Assembly: GCA_900472485.1 (NCBI GenBank)
Contig: UCII01000001.1
Location: forward strand, 1-59,983
Source: Hyphomicrobiales bacterium
GTDB taxonomy: Bacteria; Pseudomonadota; Alphaproteobacteria; Rhizobiales; Rhizobiaceae
Direction of reading: 5' to 3'
DNA: 59,983 bases
This document shows positions 1 to 9,444 of the stretch, piece after piece (position 1 is the first letter of the stretch; each line of letters opens with the position of its first letter). The translations under genes and the position numbers were made by a program. The notes under the pieces are model-generated. The model was not told the origin of the DNA. It saw nothing but the letters and a program-made list of their open reading frames with translations, and made no database searches.

Positions 1-15
1 AAAATCTGAACCGCT

Positions 16-987
16 CTAGGCCCGGCGGCGACGCAACTGGTCGAAATAGACGATGACGATGATCAGGACCCCGGTGATGATGCGCTGCCAGAAAGAGTTG
101 AGGTTCAGCAGATTGGCGCCGTTGTTGATGGTCGCCAGGATGAAGGCGCCGATCAGCGGGCCATAGACGGTGCCGACCGCGCCAAAAAGGCTGGTCCCGC
201 CGATAACCGACGAGGCGATGGCCTGCAGCTCCCAGCCATCCGCTTGTGTCGCGTTGCCGATGGCGATGCGCGATGCAAGCAGAACGCCGACGAAGGCAGC
301 GCAGGTTCCCGACAGGATATAGGCGAGATAGATCATCCAGTTGACGTTGACGCCGGACAAGCGCGCAGCCTCACGGTTTGAGCCGACGGCGAAGAGATAG
401 CGCCCCCAACGGCTCAGATGCAGGAAGATCACGGCCGGGATCGCCACCAGGATCACCATCCAAAACAGGCTCGGTATCCCCAAGAAATCCGAGACGGCGA
501 AATTGGTGAAATCATCATTGACGATGTTGATCGTCGAACCGTTGGTAATCAGCAGGCCGATGCCACGAAGTGATGTCAGTGTCGCGAGCGTGATGATGAA
601 GGGTGGCAGCCCCATGCGCACGATGCCGAAACCATGGAACGCCCCGATCAGGACCCCGAACAGCAAGGTGATCAGGATGGCCGCCCAGACTGGAAACCCG
701 GCCTGCAGCAGCCAGGCGATGATAACAGTGCAGAAGCCGACGATTGCGCCGACGGAAAGGTCGATGCCCGCTGTGATGATAACGAAGGTCTGGCCCAGAG
801 CAAGAATGGCCGTCATCGAGCCCTGACGCATCAGATTGGTGATGTTGAGCGGCGTCCAGAATTTGTCGGTCCAGAATCCGAGCGCGACCCACAGCGCCAG
901 CAACAGCAGGATCAGCGTCAAGCTGAAGAGGATGTTCATCTTGCGCCGCGGCGCAACGGTTGGGCCTTCTGTCGTATTCGCGGCCAT
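16..987 (-). CDS. Sugar ABC transporter permease (RbsC family)
   Basis: Membrane subunit of a monosaccharide importer of the ribose/xylose/galactose class. The 323-residue protein has a short basic cytoplasmic N-terminus followed by 8-10 hydrophobic helices. It carries the family's conserved stretch near residue 65 (GQTFVIITAGIDLSVG) and a glycine-rich stretch near residue 260 (ASSVIGGTSLFGAVGT), where the ATPase is thought to dock. The ATG is preceded by GGGAG. It is the last gene of a minus-strand set: binding protein, ATPase, permease; the gap to the ATPase gene is 32 bases. The substrate cannot be read from the sequence. The neighbouring aldo/keto reductase suggests an aldose such as fucose or a related sugar, which is inference. 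Confidence 0.93.
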   Translation of the reverse strand: MAANTTEGPTVAPRRKMNILFSLTLILLLLALWVALGFWTDKFWTPLNITNLMRQGSMTAILALGQTFVIITAGIDLSVGAIVGFCTVIIAWLLQAGFPVWAAILITLLFGVLIGAFHGFGIVRMGLPPFIITLATLTSLRGIGLLITNGSTINIVNDDFTNFAVSDFLGIPSLFWMVILVAIPAVIFLHLSRWGRYLFAVGSNREAARLSGVNVNWMIYLAYILSGTCAAFVGVLLASRIAIGNATQADGWELQAIASSVIGGTSLFGAVGTVYGPLIGAFILATINNGANLLNLNSFWQRIITGVLIIVIVYFDQLRRRRA

Positions 988-1019
988 TTTTGTTCTCCCT
1001 CTTTAGACTTGTTTGTTGT

Positions 1020-2570
1020 TCAGACGCCGATCGCTTCGCCGAGGACTTCCTCATGCGTTGCCGCATGGAAATCATGGCTGGCGACCAGCTGGCCGTGGCG
1101 GAAGACGTGCAGACGATCCGCGAGCTCGTAAACCTCGGGCAGATAGGACGAAATGACGATGATGCCGGCGCCGGCGCGCAGCAGCTTGGCAAATAGCCGA
1201 TAGATCTCCGCCTTCGTTCCGACATCGACGCCGACGGTCGGCTCGTCGAAGATGAAGAGCTTGGCGCCGTGGCTCAGCCATTTGCCGATGACCACTTTCT
1301 GCTGATTGCCGCCGGACATCGCGGAAACCAGAACCCGCCGGCTCGGTGTCTTGATGCTGAGATCCCGGATTTGCTTGTCGGCATTGGCCGCTTCGCTCTT
1401 GCTATTGATGATCGGACCGCTGCTCAGCCGCTGGAACACGGGCAGATTGATGTTGAGCCCGATCGGCAGGTTGAGGCAGAGCCCCTGATCGCGCCGGCTC
1501 TCCGGCGCCAGCGCAATGCCGAGCTCCATTGCATCACGCTCATTGCGGATGTCGACCTTGCGTCCCTGCCAGTAAATCTCTCCGGCTGAAAGCGGCTGGC
1601 GGCCGTAGAGACCCAGCGCAAATTCGCTGCGGCCGGCGCCGATCAGCCCATAAAGACCGACAATCTCGCCGGCACGGACGCTGAGCGAGATATTCTCGAA
1701 GCCAGGGCCGGAAAGACCGCGAGCCTCGAGGATGGTATCGCCGATCGGAATCTCCTCCTTGTGGTAGATCTGCTCGATGGAACGATTGATCATCAGCTTG
1801 ATCAGCTCGTCTTCGTCGGTTTCGGCGATCGTGCGGGTGCCGACATGAGTGCCGTCGCGTAAGACCGAGACGCGATCTGCCAGTTCGAACACCTCTTCCA
1901 TGCGATGGCTGATATAGACGATCGTCACGCCTTCGCCCTGCAGACGGCGGATCAGCTTGAACAATTGCGCCGATTCCTGACGAGTGAGATAGGCGGTCGG
2001 CTCGTCGAAAATCAGGAATTGCGTACCGCGCATCGCCGCTCTTGCCGTTGCCACGAGCTGCTGCTGGCCGATGGTGAGCGAGCTTAGGAGTTCGCCCGCC
2101 GGCAGTCCGAAGCCGAGATCGTCGAGCACGGTTTGCGCCATCGCCACCATCTGCTTTTTGCGCATCAGCCCGAAACGATTGACTTCATCGCCAAGGAAGA
2201 GATTGGCAGCGACCGTCAAATGCGGGCAGAGCACCACTTCCTGGTGCACCGCGTTGATGCCGCGGGCGATCGCCTCATTCGGCGTTGCAAGCGCCACGGG
2301 ATGCCCGCACCAGAAAATTTCGCCCGCCGTCCTGGTGATAACACCGGTCAGGAGCTTGATGAGGGTCGACTTGCCCGCACCATTTTCGCCGACGATCGCA
2401 TGAATTTCTCCGGCCAGAAACGTGACGGTCGCCGGCTTCAGCGCCTCGACGAAGCCATAGCGCTTCTGCAAGCCCTTGAGTTCCAGGATGGGCGAGCCTG
2501 GCGGAATGCGGTTTGCTTCCGTCTTGACGGTATCGTCGTGCCGATGGCTGATTTCTTCAAGGCTCGTCAT
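1020..2570 (-). CDS. Sugar ABC transporter ATP-binding protein, double NBD (RbsA/MglA family)
   Basis: Cytoplasmic motor of the sugar importer, with two fused nucleotide-binding domains in 516 residues, the usual length for RbsA/MglA. The first domain has Walker A GENGAGKST (near 60), a signature-like LTIGQQQLV and Walker B FLIFDEPTAYL. The second has the degenerate P-loop GLIGAGRSE typical of this family, the signature MSGGNQQKV and Walker B LFIFDEPTVGVDVG. As in known family members, only the first site is expected to hydrolyse ATP efficiently. The ATG follows a strong GGAGGAG. It is separated from the upstream binding-protein gene by 95 bases that hold a 12-bp perfect hairpin. Confidence 0.95.
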   Translation of the reverse strand: MTSLEEISHRHDDTVKTEANRIPPGSPILELKGLQKRYGFVEALKPATVTFLAGEIHAIVGENGAGKSTLIKLLTGVITRTAGEIFWCGHPVALATPNEAIARGINAVHQEVVLCPHLTVAANLFLGDEVNRFGLMRKKQMVAMAQTVLDDLGFGLPAGELLSSLTIGQQQLVATARAAMRGTQFLIFDEPTAYLTRQESAQLFKLIRRLQGEGVTIVYISHRMEEVFELADRVSVLRDGTHVGTRTIAETDEDELIKLMINRSIEQIYHKEEIPIGDTILEARGLSGPGFENISLSVRAGEIVGLYGLIGAGRSEFALGLYGRQPLSAGEIYWQGRKVDIRNERDAMELGIALAPESRRDQGLCLNLPIGLNINLPVFQRLSSGPIINSKSEAANADKQIRDLSIKTPSRRVLVSAMSGGNQQKVVIGKWLSHGAKLFIFDEPTVGVDVGTKAEIYRLFAKLLRAGAGIIVISSYLPEVYELADRLHVFRHGQLVASHDFHAATHEEVLGEAIGV

Positions 2571-2622
2571 GACGTCTCCTCCTCTCGCATCGCCGCGCGA
2601 CCGCCTCGGAGAAGCGGCCAGA

Positions 2623-2658
2623 CGAAAAGGCCGCGCCCGATTCGCACGGGCGCGGCCT
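2623..2658 (-). terminator. Intra-operon hairpin after the binding-protein gene
   Basis: A perfect 12-bp stem (2628-2639 with 2647-2658) and a 7-base loop lie 7 bases after the binding-protein stop. On the minus strand the stem is followed by a short T stretch (TTTTCGTC). This fits a weak intrinsic terminator or 3'-end stabiliser that lowers expression of the ATPase and permease relative to the binding protein. Confidence 0.7.
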
Positions 2659-2665
2659 CAAGGCC

Positions 2666-3655
2666 TTACTTGACCTTCGGGTTCAACAACGCATCGATCT
2701 TCGGGTCGCTCATGTTCGCCTTGGTGACGAGGTTGGCGCCGGTGTCGACATTGGCCTCGACCTTTTCCTTCTTGGAAGCGGCGAGCGCCGTCTTGATGCC
2801 GTCATAACCCATGCGGTAGGGGTCCTGCACCACGAGGCCGGCAAGAACGCCCGACTTCAGGAAGCCGACGGTCTTGTCGTCATTGTCGAAGCCGATGACC
2901 TTGATCTTGTCGCCGAGCTTGTTTTCGGCAATTGCCTGGCCCACACCCTGAGCCATGATCAGGTTGGAGGCAAAAACGCCGACCAGCTTCGGATTGGCCG
3001 TGATCAGGTCGGTCATGATGTTGAGACCGGTGGTTGCCTGGCCGTCGGCATATTTATCGGCAACGACTTTCAGGCCCGGATACTTGTTCTTGACCTCTTC
3101 TAGGAAGCCCTGACGACGCTGGTCGAGAGAACCGACGCCAGGCAGGCTGGTGATGATGGCGATCTCACCCTCTTCCTTGCCGGTCATGCCCTTGATTGCG
3201 GCCGCAAGACCGTCTGCAGCGATACGGCCGCCCTGGACGTTGTCGGTCGTCAGGAACGAGACGAAGGACTTGGAATCGGCAGCAGAGTCGATGCCGACGA
3301 CTGGCACGGACTTGGCGGCTTCATCCACGGGCTTGCCGAGCGCCTTGAACTCCGTCGGCGAAATGACGACAGCGGCCGGCTTGCCGGCAACGGCGTTTTC
3401 GAGAATGCTGATCTGGCCGTTGATATCGGATTCCGACTGTGCGCCGAGTTCCGGCACCTTCACGCCGAGATCCTTGCCCGCCTGGCGAGCGCCGGCAAGA
3501 ACGATCTGCCAGTAGAAGGACGTCGTATCCTTGACGATGATCGGGATGGTCACGTCGGCCGCGAAGGACTGCACGGGCATCGCCATCGCTATGACGGCAG
3601 CGCCGGCAAGGCCGGTAAAGCTGCGGCGGGACAGAAGTGACTTGGCAATTTTCAT
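2666..3655 (-). CDS. Periplasmic sugar-binding protein (RbsB-like)
   Basis: Substrate-binding component of the importer, 329 residues, Peripla_BP_4 (type 1 periplasmic-binding) fold. The N-terminus has a twin-arginine-like signal (SRRSFTGL, residues 9-16) and a hydrophobic stretch ending SFAAD, so export by Tat is plausible. The mature part starts IPIIVKDTTSFYW and has family features such as ELGAQSESD, VVGIDSAAD and KVIGFDNDD. The ATG is preceded by GGAGAAGCAG. It is the first importer gene of its set and is followed by a strong hairpin. The ligand is unknown; a pentose, hexose or deoxy-sugar is likely. Confidence 0.93.
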   Translation of the reverse strand: MKIAKSLLSRRSFTGLAGAAVIAMAMPVQSFAADVTIPIIVKDTTSFYWQIVLAGARQAGKDLGVKVPELGAQSESDINGQISILENAVAGKPAAVVISPTEFKALGKPVDEAAKSVPVVGIDSAADSKSFVSFLTTDNVQGGRIAADGLAAAIKGMTGKEEGEIAIITSLPGVGSLDQRRQGFLEEVKNKYPGLKVVADKYADGQATTGLNIMTDLITANPKLVGVFASNLIMAQGVGQAIAENKLGDKIKVIGFDNDDKTVGFLKSGVLAGLVVQDPYRMGYDGIKTALAASKKEKVEANVDTGANLVTKANMSDPKIDALLNPKVK

Positions 3656-3795
3656 CTGCTTCTCCTCTCAACGCGCTCTGTTCTCCTGCACACCCGCCGC
3701 TGAACGCTTACGGCTGGTATCGCAACGCCTTGCGGCATCACGCATCGCGCGGCGGAAAGGCCACCGACGCCAAAACAGGCTTTCCTCCTCTTCGA

Positions 3796-3815
3796 AGCCG
3801 TCTCTTCCGACGGCT
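3796..3815 (-). terminator. Small hairpin in the reductase-binding protein gap
   Basis: AGCCGTC and GACGGCT form a perfect 7-bp stem with a 6-base loop, 18 bases past the reductase stop codon. There is no clear T-tract. It may partly separate the reductase from the importer genes or protect an RNA end. The rest of the 177-base gap shows nothing recognisable. Confidence 0.3.
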
Positions 3816-3832
3816 CGATAGCTCCCAATCTG

Positions 3833-4852
3833 CTAGACTCTGACCGCCTCGTCTCCCAACGGAGGCGCGACCACAGTCAAATCTTCGAACTCCGCATAGA
3901 GACTGTCGGGAAGCCGAGGCTCCACGAGCTGCATGTTGCGGACAAGGCTTTCCGGCTTCGCCGTACCGATCAGCACCGAAGCCACGCAAGGACTGCGCAA
4001 CGGGAACTGAAGCGCCGGCTGGGCAAGCGGCAGGCCATGCCTGCGGGCGATCTCCTCCATCGCCCCGACCTTGGCCAGAATATCCGGTGTCGCCGGCAGA
4101 TAGTCGAAATGCGCGCCGGGGACGGGGCCAGTCGCCAGAATACCGGAATTGAAGACACCACCCACGACCAGCGATGTTCCCTTCTTCTCGCAGAGCGGCA
4201 GCAGTTCGGCAACGGCTGAACGATCCAGCAGCGTGTAGCGGCCCGCAAGCAGGATGCAATCGATATCGGCCGCATGCATGACGTCCAGGCAGACCGGGAC
4301 CTCGTTGACCCCGAGACCATAGGCCTTGATCGCGCCTGATGACTTCAGCTCCTCCAGAGCCTTCAACCCCGATCCGAGGAGCTGCCCAAGGTAATGCTCG
4401 TTCAGGGCCTTGCCGTGCGTATAGCCGCCAATATCGTGGACATAGAGAATATCGATGCGATTGAGCCCGAGACGGGCATAGCTGAACTCGACCGAGCGCA
4501 TAATGCCATCATAGGAGTAGTCATAATCGGCATCGAAAGGCAGAGGATCGACATAGCCGTAATTCGGCACCTTGTCGGTCGGCACCGGGCGCATGAGACG
4601 ACCGACCTTGGTCGACAGTACATAGCTGTCCTCGGGCTGGTCTCGCAGAAAATCGCCGACGCGGCGTTCGCCGAGGCCAAAGCCATACCAGGGCGCAGCG
4701 TCGAAATAACGGATACCGCTGTCCCAGGCCGCCTGAAGGGTCGCCATTGCCTGGTCACGCGGACAGGCACGATAGAGGCCACCCAGCGCCGCAGCGCCAA
4801 AGCTGATCTCCGTGACCTTGAGGTCCGTCCTGCCGATTGTTCTTGTCTGCAT
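3833..4852 (-). CDS. Aldo/keto reductase (aldose 1-dehydrogenase type)
   Basis: NAD(P)-dependent oxidoreductase of the aldo/keto reductase superfamily, 339 residues, TIM-barrel fold. The catalytic tetrad is visible: Asp and Tyr in FDAAPWYG, Lys in LSTKVGRL and His in YVHDIGG. The sequence resembles D-threo-aldose/L-fucose 1-dehydrogenase and pyridoxal 4-dehydrogenase relatives, which oxidise the sugar C1 to a lactone. I chose the ATG at 4852 because GGGAGAGG precedes it; a longer reading from 4882 lacks a ribosome site. It lies between the divergent GntR regulator and the sugar importer, so it probably performs the first step on the imported sugar. Confidence 0.88.
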   Translation of the reverse strand: MQTRTIGRTDLKVTEISFGAAALGGLYRACPRDQAMATLQAAWDSGIRYFDAAPWYGFGLGERRVGDFLRDQPEDSYVLSTKVGRLMRPVPTDKVPNYGYVDPLPFDADYDYSYDGIMRSVEFSYARLGLNRIDILYVHDIGGYTHGKALNEHYLGQLLGSGLKALEELKSSGAIKAYGLGVNEVPVCLDVMHAADIDCILLAGRYTLLDRSAVAELLPLCEKKGTSLVVGGVFNSGILATGPVPGAHFDYLPATPDILAKVGAMEEIARRHGLPLAQPALQFPLRSPCVASVLIGTAKPESLVRNMQLVEPRLPDSLYAEFEDLTVVAPPLGDEAVRV

Positions 4853-4996
4853 CACCTCTCCCTTGTGATGGCTGTCACGCAATTTCCGATGAGCGCTTTT
4901 GGCACTCTTGGATCCATGTCGGAGTGTCCCAAGCGGGCCGCTCCCATTTCTCCTTCGTCACTGGCGGCGGTCAGCTCCCGATAGTCCATCCACCAA

Positions 4997-5037
4997 TTGA
5001 TTTTGTTTTTTATCTACAATAAACATTTTGGTGTCAA
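4997..5037 (-). promoter_or_regulatory. Putative promoter and operator between reductase and gntR
   Basis: The 316-base divergent gap is AT-rich here. A perfect inverted repeat TTTAT-N5-ATAAA sits at 5009-5023. On the minus strand TTGACA (5032-5037) lies 17 bases before GATAAA (5009-5014), a plausible sigma-70 promoter for the reductase and importer that overlaps the repeat. GntR/FCD regulators bind such short inverted repeats, so repression by the adjacent regulator is the simplest reading. I see nothing else in the gap. Confidence 0.45.
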
Positions 5038-5168
5038 CGAGCAAATCGCCTGACGCCTTGGAGGAAGGTGGCCAGTGCGCTTCGTCAACACTCCTGCAAT
5101 TGACTGCCATTCGATCATGGTTCAGACAGCGCCGCCGGTAAAGAGCGGCGACGATACGCGAGGGGGAA

Positions 5169-6080
5169 ATGGCAAGGCAAAACACGCTCTTCAAGGAGGC
5201 GTATAATCGCTATGCAGCGCGACTGGAGCCCGATACCGAGCTGCCGAGCGAGCCGGAAATCGCCGCCGAACTCGGCGTCAGCCGCAGCACGGCGCGCGCG
5301 ATCCTTATGCGTCTAAGTGACGCCGGCATCATTCTCTGGAACAAGCGGCAGAAGACGGTTCTGCGCCGGCCGACGGAGGATGATTTCTTCCCGAAGGAAG
5401 AGACCGATTCACTACATGACATCATCGAGCGCAGTTTCATGATGCGTATCATGTCCGACGAAGCTCAGCCCGGCATGCAGATCAACGAGCTGGAACTGGC
5501 GCGCGAGATCGGCACCGGAACCTCGGTCGTGCGCGAATTCCTCATTCGCTTCAGCCGCTTCGGCCTGATCGAAAAGCGGCCGAACAGCCATTGGATCCTC
5601 AAGGGCTTCACCAGCGAATTTGCGCTCGAGCTCGCCGATGTGCGCGAAATGTTCGAGCTGCATTCAGCCGCCGAATTCGGTCGCCTGCCCGCCAATCATC
5701 GCGCCTGGGAGGATCTCAAGGCGATCGAGCAGGAACACCGGGAACTGCTCAAAGATATCGATGCGCATTACCGCGATTTCTCGCGTCTCGACGAAAAGTT
5801 TCACCTTCTCATCCATCGCGCCTCGGGGAATCGCTTCATCGCCGATTTCTACGACGTCATCGCCATCATTTTTCACTATCACTATCAGTGGAACAAGACG
5901 TTCGCCCGCGAGCGCAATGCCCGCGCCGTGACCGAACACCTCGACTATATCGAGGCCCTGCAATCGCGCGACCAGCGAAGGATCGATGCAGCGTGCCGCC
6001 GGCATCTCGCCTCGGCACGGCAGACGCTATTACAGTCGATCCCGCAGGGCACAGCCGAAGTTGCCGGCTCAATTGCCTGA
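5169..6080 (+). CDS. GntR-family regulator with two winged helices and FCD domain
   Basis: Transcription factor, 303 residues. Residues 1-70 hold a GntR-type winged helix (LPSEPEIAAELGVSRSTARA). Residues ~85-150 look like a second one (LELAREIGTGTSVVREFL). Residues ~155-290 are an FCD ligand-binding domain with its typical metal/ligand residues (DEKFHLLIH, then CRRHLASA). An ordinary FadR/FCD protein has only one winged helix in about 230 residues. The ATG follows AGGGGG very closely. It is divergent from the aldo/keto reductase and probably responds to a sugar acid derived from the imported substrate, which is inference. Confidence 0.88.
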   Translation: MARQNTLFKEAYNRYAARLEPDTELPSEPEIAAELGVSRSTARAILMRLSDAGIILWNKRQKTVLRRPTEDDFFPKEETDSLHDIIERSFMMRIMSDEAQPGMQINELELAREIGTGTSVVREFLIRFSRFGLIEKRPNSHWILKGFTSEFALELADVREMFELHSAAEFGRLPANHRAWEDLKAIEQEHRELLKDIDAHYRDFSRLDEKFHLLIHRASGNRFIADFYDVIAIIFHYHYQWNKTFARERNARAVTEHLDYIEALQSRDQRRIDAACRRHLASARQTLLQSIPQGTAEVAGSIA

Positions 6081-6101
6081 CGGCAAGAGCCGGCAATTTG
6101 C

Positions 6102-8345
6102 TCACTTTGCGGTGAAACGCAAGCTTTGGCTGGTAAAGCGTGGGGACGAGACTTCGAGCTTGATCGCCCCGGCCTCGCCTGTCGCCTCCAACCAAAAGCC
6201 CGTGGTCCCGCCCTGGAATGCCACCGTTTCCGGCCCGATAACCTTCGCCGGGCCCTCGACCTTGACCGTGATGGCCTCACTGAGAAAAGCCAGACGCGAG
6301 CCGGCCTGATCGAGCGCACGCACGATGACGCGTACCGTATCGCGCTCGCCTGCGCGCAAGGTATCGGCATCGGCTTCCACCTGAAGCGACGTCGGGAGCG
6401 GATTGGCGACCATATGCTGCTCGACAACCTTTCTGCCGGCGATATAGCCAGTGAAATGCACGTCCTCCCACTCCATCCCCCATACGCCGAGTTCGTCCGG
6501 GGTAAAGGAGCGGTGATCGAAAACGACAGGCGGGTGCGGCAGATGCGGGAAAGTCTCCCTGTCCGGGCCGAGACGCTTGGTCAACGAGCCGTAACGCAGC
6601 TCGACCTCGTCGCAATTGGTGAGCACGATGAGCGGCAGGGCACCACCGATATTGCGCTCGCCGCGTGCCCAGATCGTCACCGGCTTCATGACAACCTCTT
6701 CGGAAGGCTCGCACTGGCTGGCATAGACATAGGCTGCGAATTTCGGCTCGCGGAACATGTCCATGACGCCGTGATAGCAGATGCGGTCGCCCGAGCCGAA
6801 ATCACTGTGGGTGTTGTAATCGAACATGCACCAGCCGATGGCGCCTGATATCGACGGATCGCCATAGGCGGCATTCAGGACTTCCAGATGCCGGCGCACA
6901 TGCTCGGCCTGGCGCTGCTCCTGGTCATAGATTTTCGTCGGATACATATGGCCGCCGAATTCGGTGATCAGATAGGGCACGTCCTTGGAAAGACCGGTAT
7001 TTTCCTGCTGCGGCCTCAGCGGCGTGCGCGGCCGGTTGGCGCCGGGCAGCTCTTCGTTGCCGAGAATGAAATCATTCATCGTATAGACGTCTTCGAGCAT
7101 TTCGCTCTCGGTGATGTAACGCACGCCGCCGGTCTGACGCGTCGGATCGAGCTCACGCGCCAGCCGATTCGTCTCGGCGTAGAAATCGTGAGAATCCTGG
7201 GATTCGTTAATGCGCACGCCCCAGATGATGATGGAAGGATGGTTCCAGTCGCGTTCGATCATGCGCCGTACGTTGCGGATCGATTCCTGCTGCCATTCCT
7301 TATCGCCGATATGCTGCCAGCCGGGGATTTCTTCGAAGACAAGAAGACCGATGCGGTCGCAATGGTCGAGGAACCATTTCGACTGCGGATAATGCGAGGT
7401 GCGCACAATGTTGCATTTCAGGGTGCGCTTCATGATTTCGGCGTCGCGCTCCTGGGCCGATCGGCCCATCGCATAGCCGACATAGGGGAAAGCCTGATGG
7501 CGGTTGAGACCGTGCAGCTTCAGCTTCTTGCCATTCAGCAGAAAACCTTCCGCTGTGAAGCTCGCCGTGCGGAAGCCGAAAGTCGCGGCGTGACGGTCCG
7601 CTCCATGCTCGCTCACAAGCTCCACTTCGGCCGAATAAAGAACGGGATTGTCGAGTTCCCAGAGCGAAAGACCGGAAAGCGCGGCAAAGCTGAGCTTCAC
7701 GCTTTCCCCTGACGTGTCAGCCTGGCCGGAAGCGATGGCTGCGCCATCGGCAGAGCGCAGAGTGACGGTCACCCTCCCCTTGAAAACGAGATTTTGCGGA
7801 TTGGAGATATCGCAGCGCACCGTCGCGGATTTGCGGTCGGAAAGGACATCCGTCGTCTCGACCTTGATGTTGGCGACCGAGACGGGCGCGGCAACCTTCA
7901 GCCATACATCGCGATAGATCCCGGCATAGGTCAGATAATCGATCCGGCCGCCGAAAGGCGGGATCTGCGGGTTCTCGCTGCCGTCGATCTTGACCGTAAT
8001 CAGGTTTTCGCCCTTATGCAGGCGGCCGGTCAGGCGGGCCTCGAACGGCGTGTAGCCATCCTTGTGGGCAACGATTTCCCCACCGTTCAGATAGATGACA
8101 GCATCGGCCATGGCCGCATCGAAGATCAGCGATACCTCGCGGCCTGCGAAGGCCTCATCCCAGTTGACGATCTTCTGATAGGTGAAGGCGCGCTGATAGG
8201 ATTTCTCGTCGAAATAGTTGAAAGGCAGTTCGACGGCCGTATGCGGCAGCGTAACACTCTGTCCTTCCTGCGGGCGACCGACATCCTCGGGCGAAAACCC
8301 TTCATGAAACGTCCAGGATTCGTTGAAGGCGACAACAGAACGCAT
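6102..8345 (-). CDS. Glycoside hydrolase family 2 (beta-galactosidase/beta-glucuronidase-like)
   Basis: Retaining exo-glycosidase, 747 residues. The GH2 order is visible: an N-terminal jelly-roll sugar-binding part (residues ~1-165), an Ig-like domain (~170-265), then the TIM barrel. The acid/base glutamate is in GVRINESQD and the nucleophile in LITEFGGHMYP. There is no signal peptide, so it acts in the cytoplasm on an imported glycoside. The ATG at 8345 is preceded by TAGGA; a TTG two codons upstream is less likely. It lies 196 bases downstream of the AraC-type gene on the same strand and may be its target. Whether the substrate is a beta-galactoside or beta-glucuronide cannot be decided. 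Confidence 0.9.
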   Translation of the reverse strand: MRSVVAFNESWTFHEGFSPEDVGRPQEGQSVTLPHTAVELPFNYFDEKSYQRAFTYQKIVNWDEAFAGREVSLIFDAAMADAVIYLNGGEIVAHKDGYTPFEARLTGRLHKGENLITVKIDGSENPQIPPFGGRIDYLTYAGIYRDVWLKVAAPVSVANIKVETTDVLSDRKSATVRCDISNPQNLVFKGRVTVTLRSADGAAIASGQADTSGESVKLSFAALSGLSLWELDNPVLYSAEVELVSEHGADRHAATFGFRTASFTAEGFLLNGKKLKLHGLNRHQAFPYVGYAMGRSAQERDAEIMKRTLKCNIVRTSHYPQSKWFLDHCDRIGLLVFEEIPGWQHIGDKEWQQESIRNVRRMIERDWNHPSIIIWGVRINESQDSHDFYAETNRLARELDPTRQTGGVRYITESEMLEDVYTMNDFILGNEELPGANRPRTPLRPQQENTGLSKDVPYLITEFGGHMYPTKIYDQEQRQAEHVRRHLEVLNAAYGDPSISGAIGWCMFDYNTHSDFGSGDRICYHGVMDMFREPKFAAYVYASQCEPSEEVVMKPVTIWARGERNIGGALPLIVLTNCDEVELRYGSLTKRLGPDRETFPHLPHPPVVFDHRSFTPDELGVWGMEWEDVHFTGYIAGRKVVEQHMVANPLPTSLQVEADADTLRAGERDTVRVIVRALDQAGSRLAFLSEAITVKVEGPAKVIGPETVAFQGGTTGFWLEATGEAGAIKLEVSSPRFTSQSLRFTAK

Positions 8346-8541
8346 ATTCAATCCTATCGATTAAGCCTGTCGCATCGGATGACGAACAGATGTTGCTTGG
8401 AAATCAGGCACGCGGCGAGGCAGGCGGGACGCCGCGGGGCGATATCTATACAGGCTCGCCGCCGTTGCGCAATGCGACCGGTTGGCGGATTTCGATTTTC
8501 AAGGCAAGCAAGCGATAGCAAGGAGCCGACCTATCACGGAT

Positions 8542-9444
8542 CTATCGGCTCCGTCCGTTCTTCGTCTCCTCGACCGGACTGCGCACGGCGGCATACATGC
8601 CCGTCGTGCGGAACTCGGTTGGATTGATGCCGTAGATGCGGCGAAACACCTTGGAGAAATAATTGGCATCGTCGAAGCCCGACATGATCGCGACTTCCTT
8701 GACCGGGATGAAGGCAGCCTTCGTCAGCAACTTCGCCGCGCGCTGCATCCGCTGTTGCAGCACGAATTCCGCCGGCGGCACGCCTTCGCTCTCGGCGAAG
8801 ACGCGCGAAAAATGCGCGCGGCTGAGGCCGCCCACCTTCGCAAGCTCTTCGACCGGCAGCGGCTTGTCGAGATTGGCATTGATGTGGTCGATGACAATCT
8901 GCATGACGGAGCGGTCGGCAGCAAAGGCATGCGAGCCGAAGACGTCGTCATAGAGCGCCATGGCAGCCTCATAGGCGATCGCCGAAGCCGAAGCCGGTGT
9001 CGTGGCACCCTTGACGAGCCGAAGGCTGCAATCGGCGAGATGATCAATCGTTGCCTGCTGTAGCTTCAACACCGGACCGGCTGCGGCAAGGATCAGCCGA
9101 TGGATGCGCAGCGCTTCCTCGCCGTTCATGGAGATCCAGAAATATTCCCAGCGCTCCCCCTTCTCCAGCCAATAGCGGTGGTTATGCGGCACGAGAACGA
9201 GCAGCGTATCGCCGGCATTGACGCGATAGTTACGGCTCTCATAGCGCAGCCGACCTGTGCCGCTGATCGTGTGCTGCAGCACGGTGAACGGTGTGAGGCC
9301 GCGTCGTCGTCCATCCCAATCATAGGGTTCGTCTTCGCGGACTTCATATCCGGCACTGGTCGGCATGGCGTGCAATCGGTGGCGTCCACGCGGCAGGGAA
9401 ACCGTCCGCATGACCTGTCCGTTATCGATCAATTCTTGCAGCAC
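8542..9444 (-). CDS. agpT: AraC-family activator, likely AgpT of the alpha-galactoside locus
   Basis: Regulator of 300 residues with an N-terminal cupin-like effector domain (residues ~20-140, including PHNHRYWLEKGERWEYFW) and two C-terminal helix-turn-helix motifs (PVEELAKVGGLSRAHFSRVF and VKEVAIMSGFDDANYFSKVF). It appears to use a GTG start preceded by GAGGG. From memory, S. meliloti needs an AraC-type activator (AgpT) encoded beside agpA for induction by alpha-galactosides, and the position here, divergent from the aga-agp genes, matches. The symbol is assigned by synteny and family, not by alignment. Confidence 0.85.
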   Translation of the reverse strand: MLQELIDNGQVMRTVSLPRGRHRLHAMPTSAGYEVREDEPYDWDGRRRGLTPFTVLQHTISGTGRLRYESRNYRVNAGDTLLVLVPHNHRYWLEKGERWEYFWISMNGEEALRIHRLILAAAGPVLKLQQATIDHLADCSLRLVKGATTPASASAIAYEAAMALYDDVFGSHAFAADRSVMQIVIDHINANLDKPLPVEELAKVGGLSRAHFSRVFAESEGVPPAEFVLQQRMQRAAKLLTKAAFIPVKEVAIMSGFDDANYFSKVFRRIYGINPTEFRTTGMYAAVRSPVEETKNGRSR

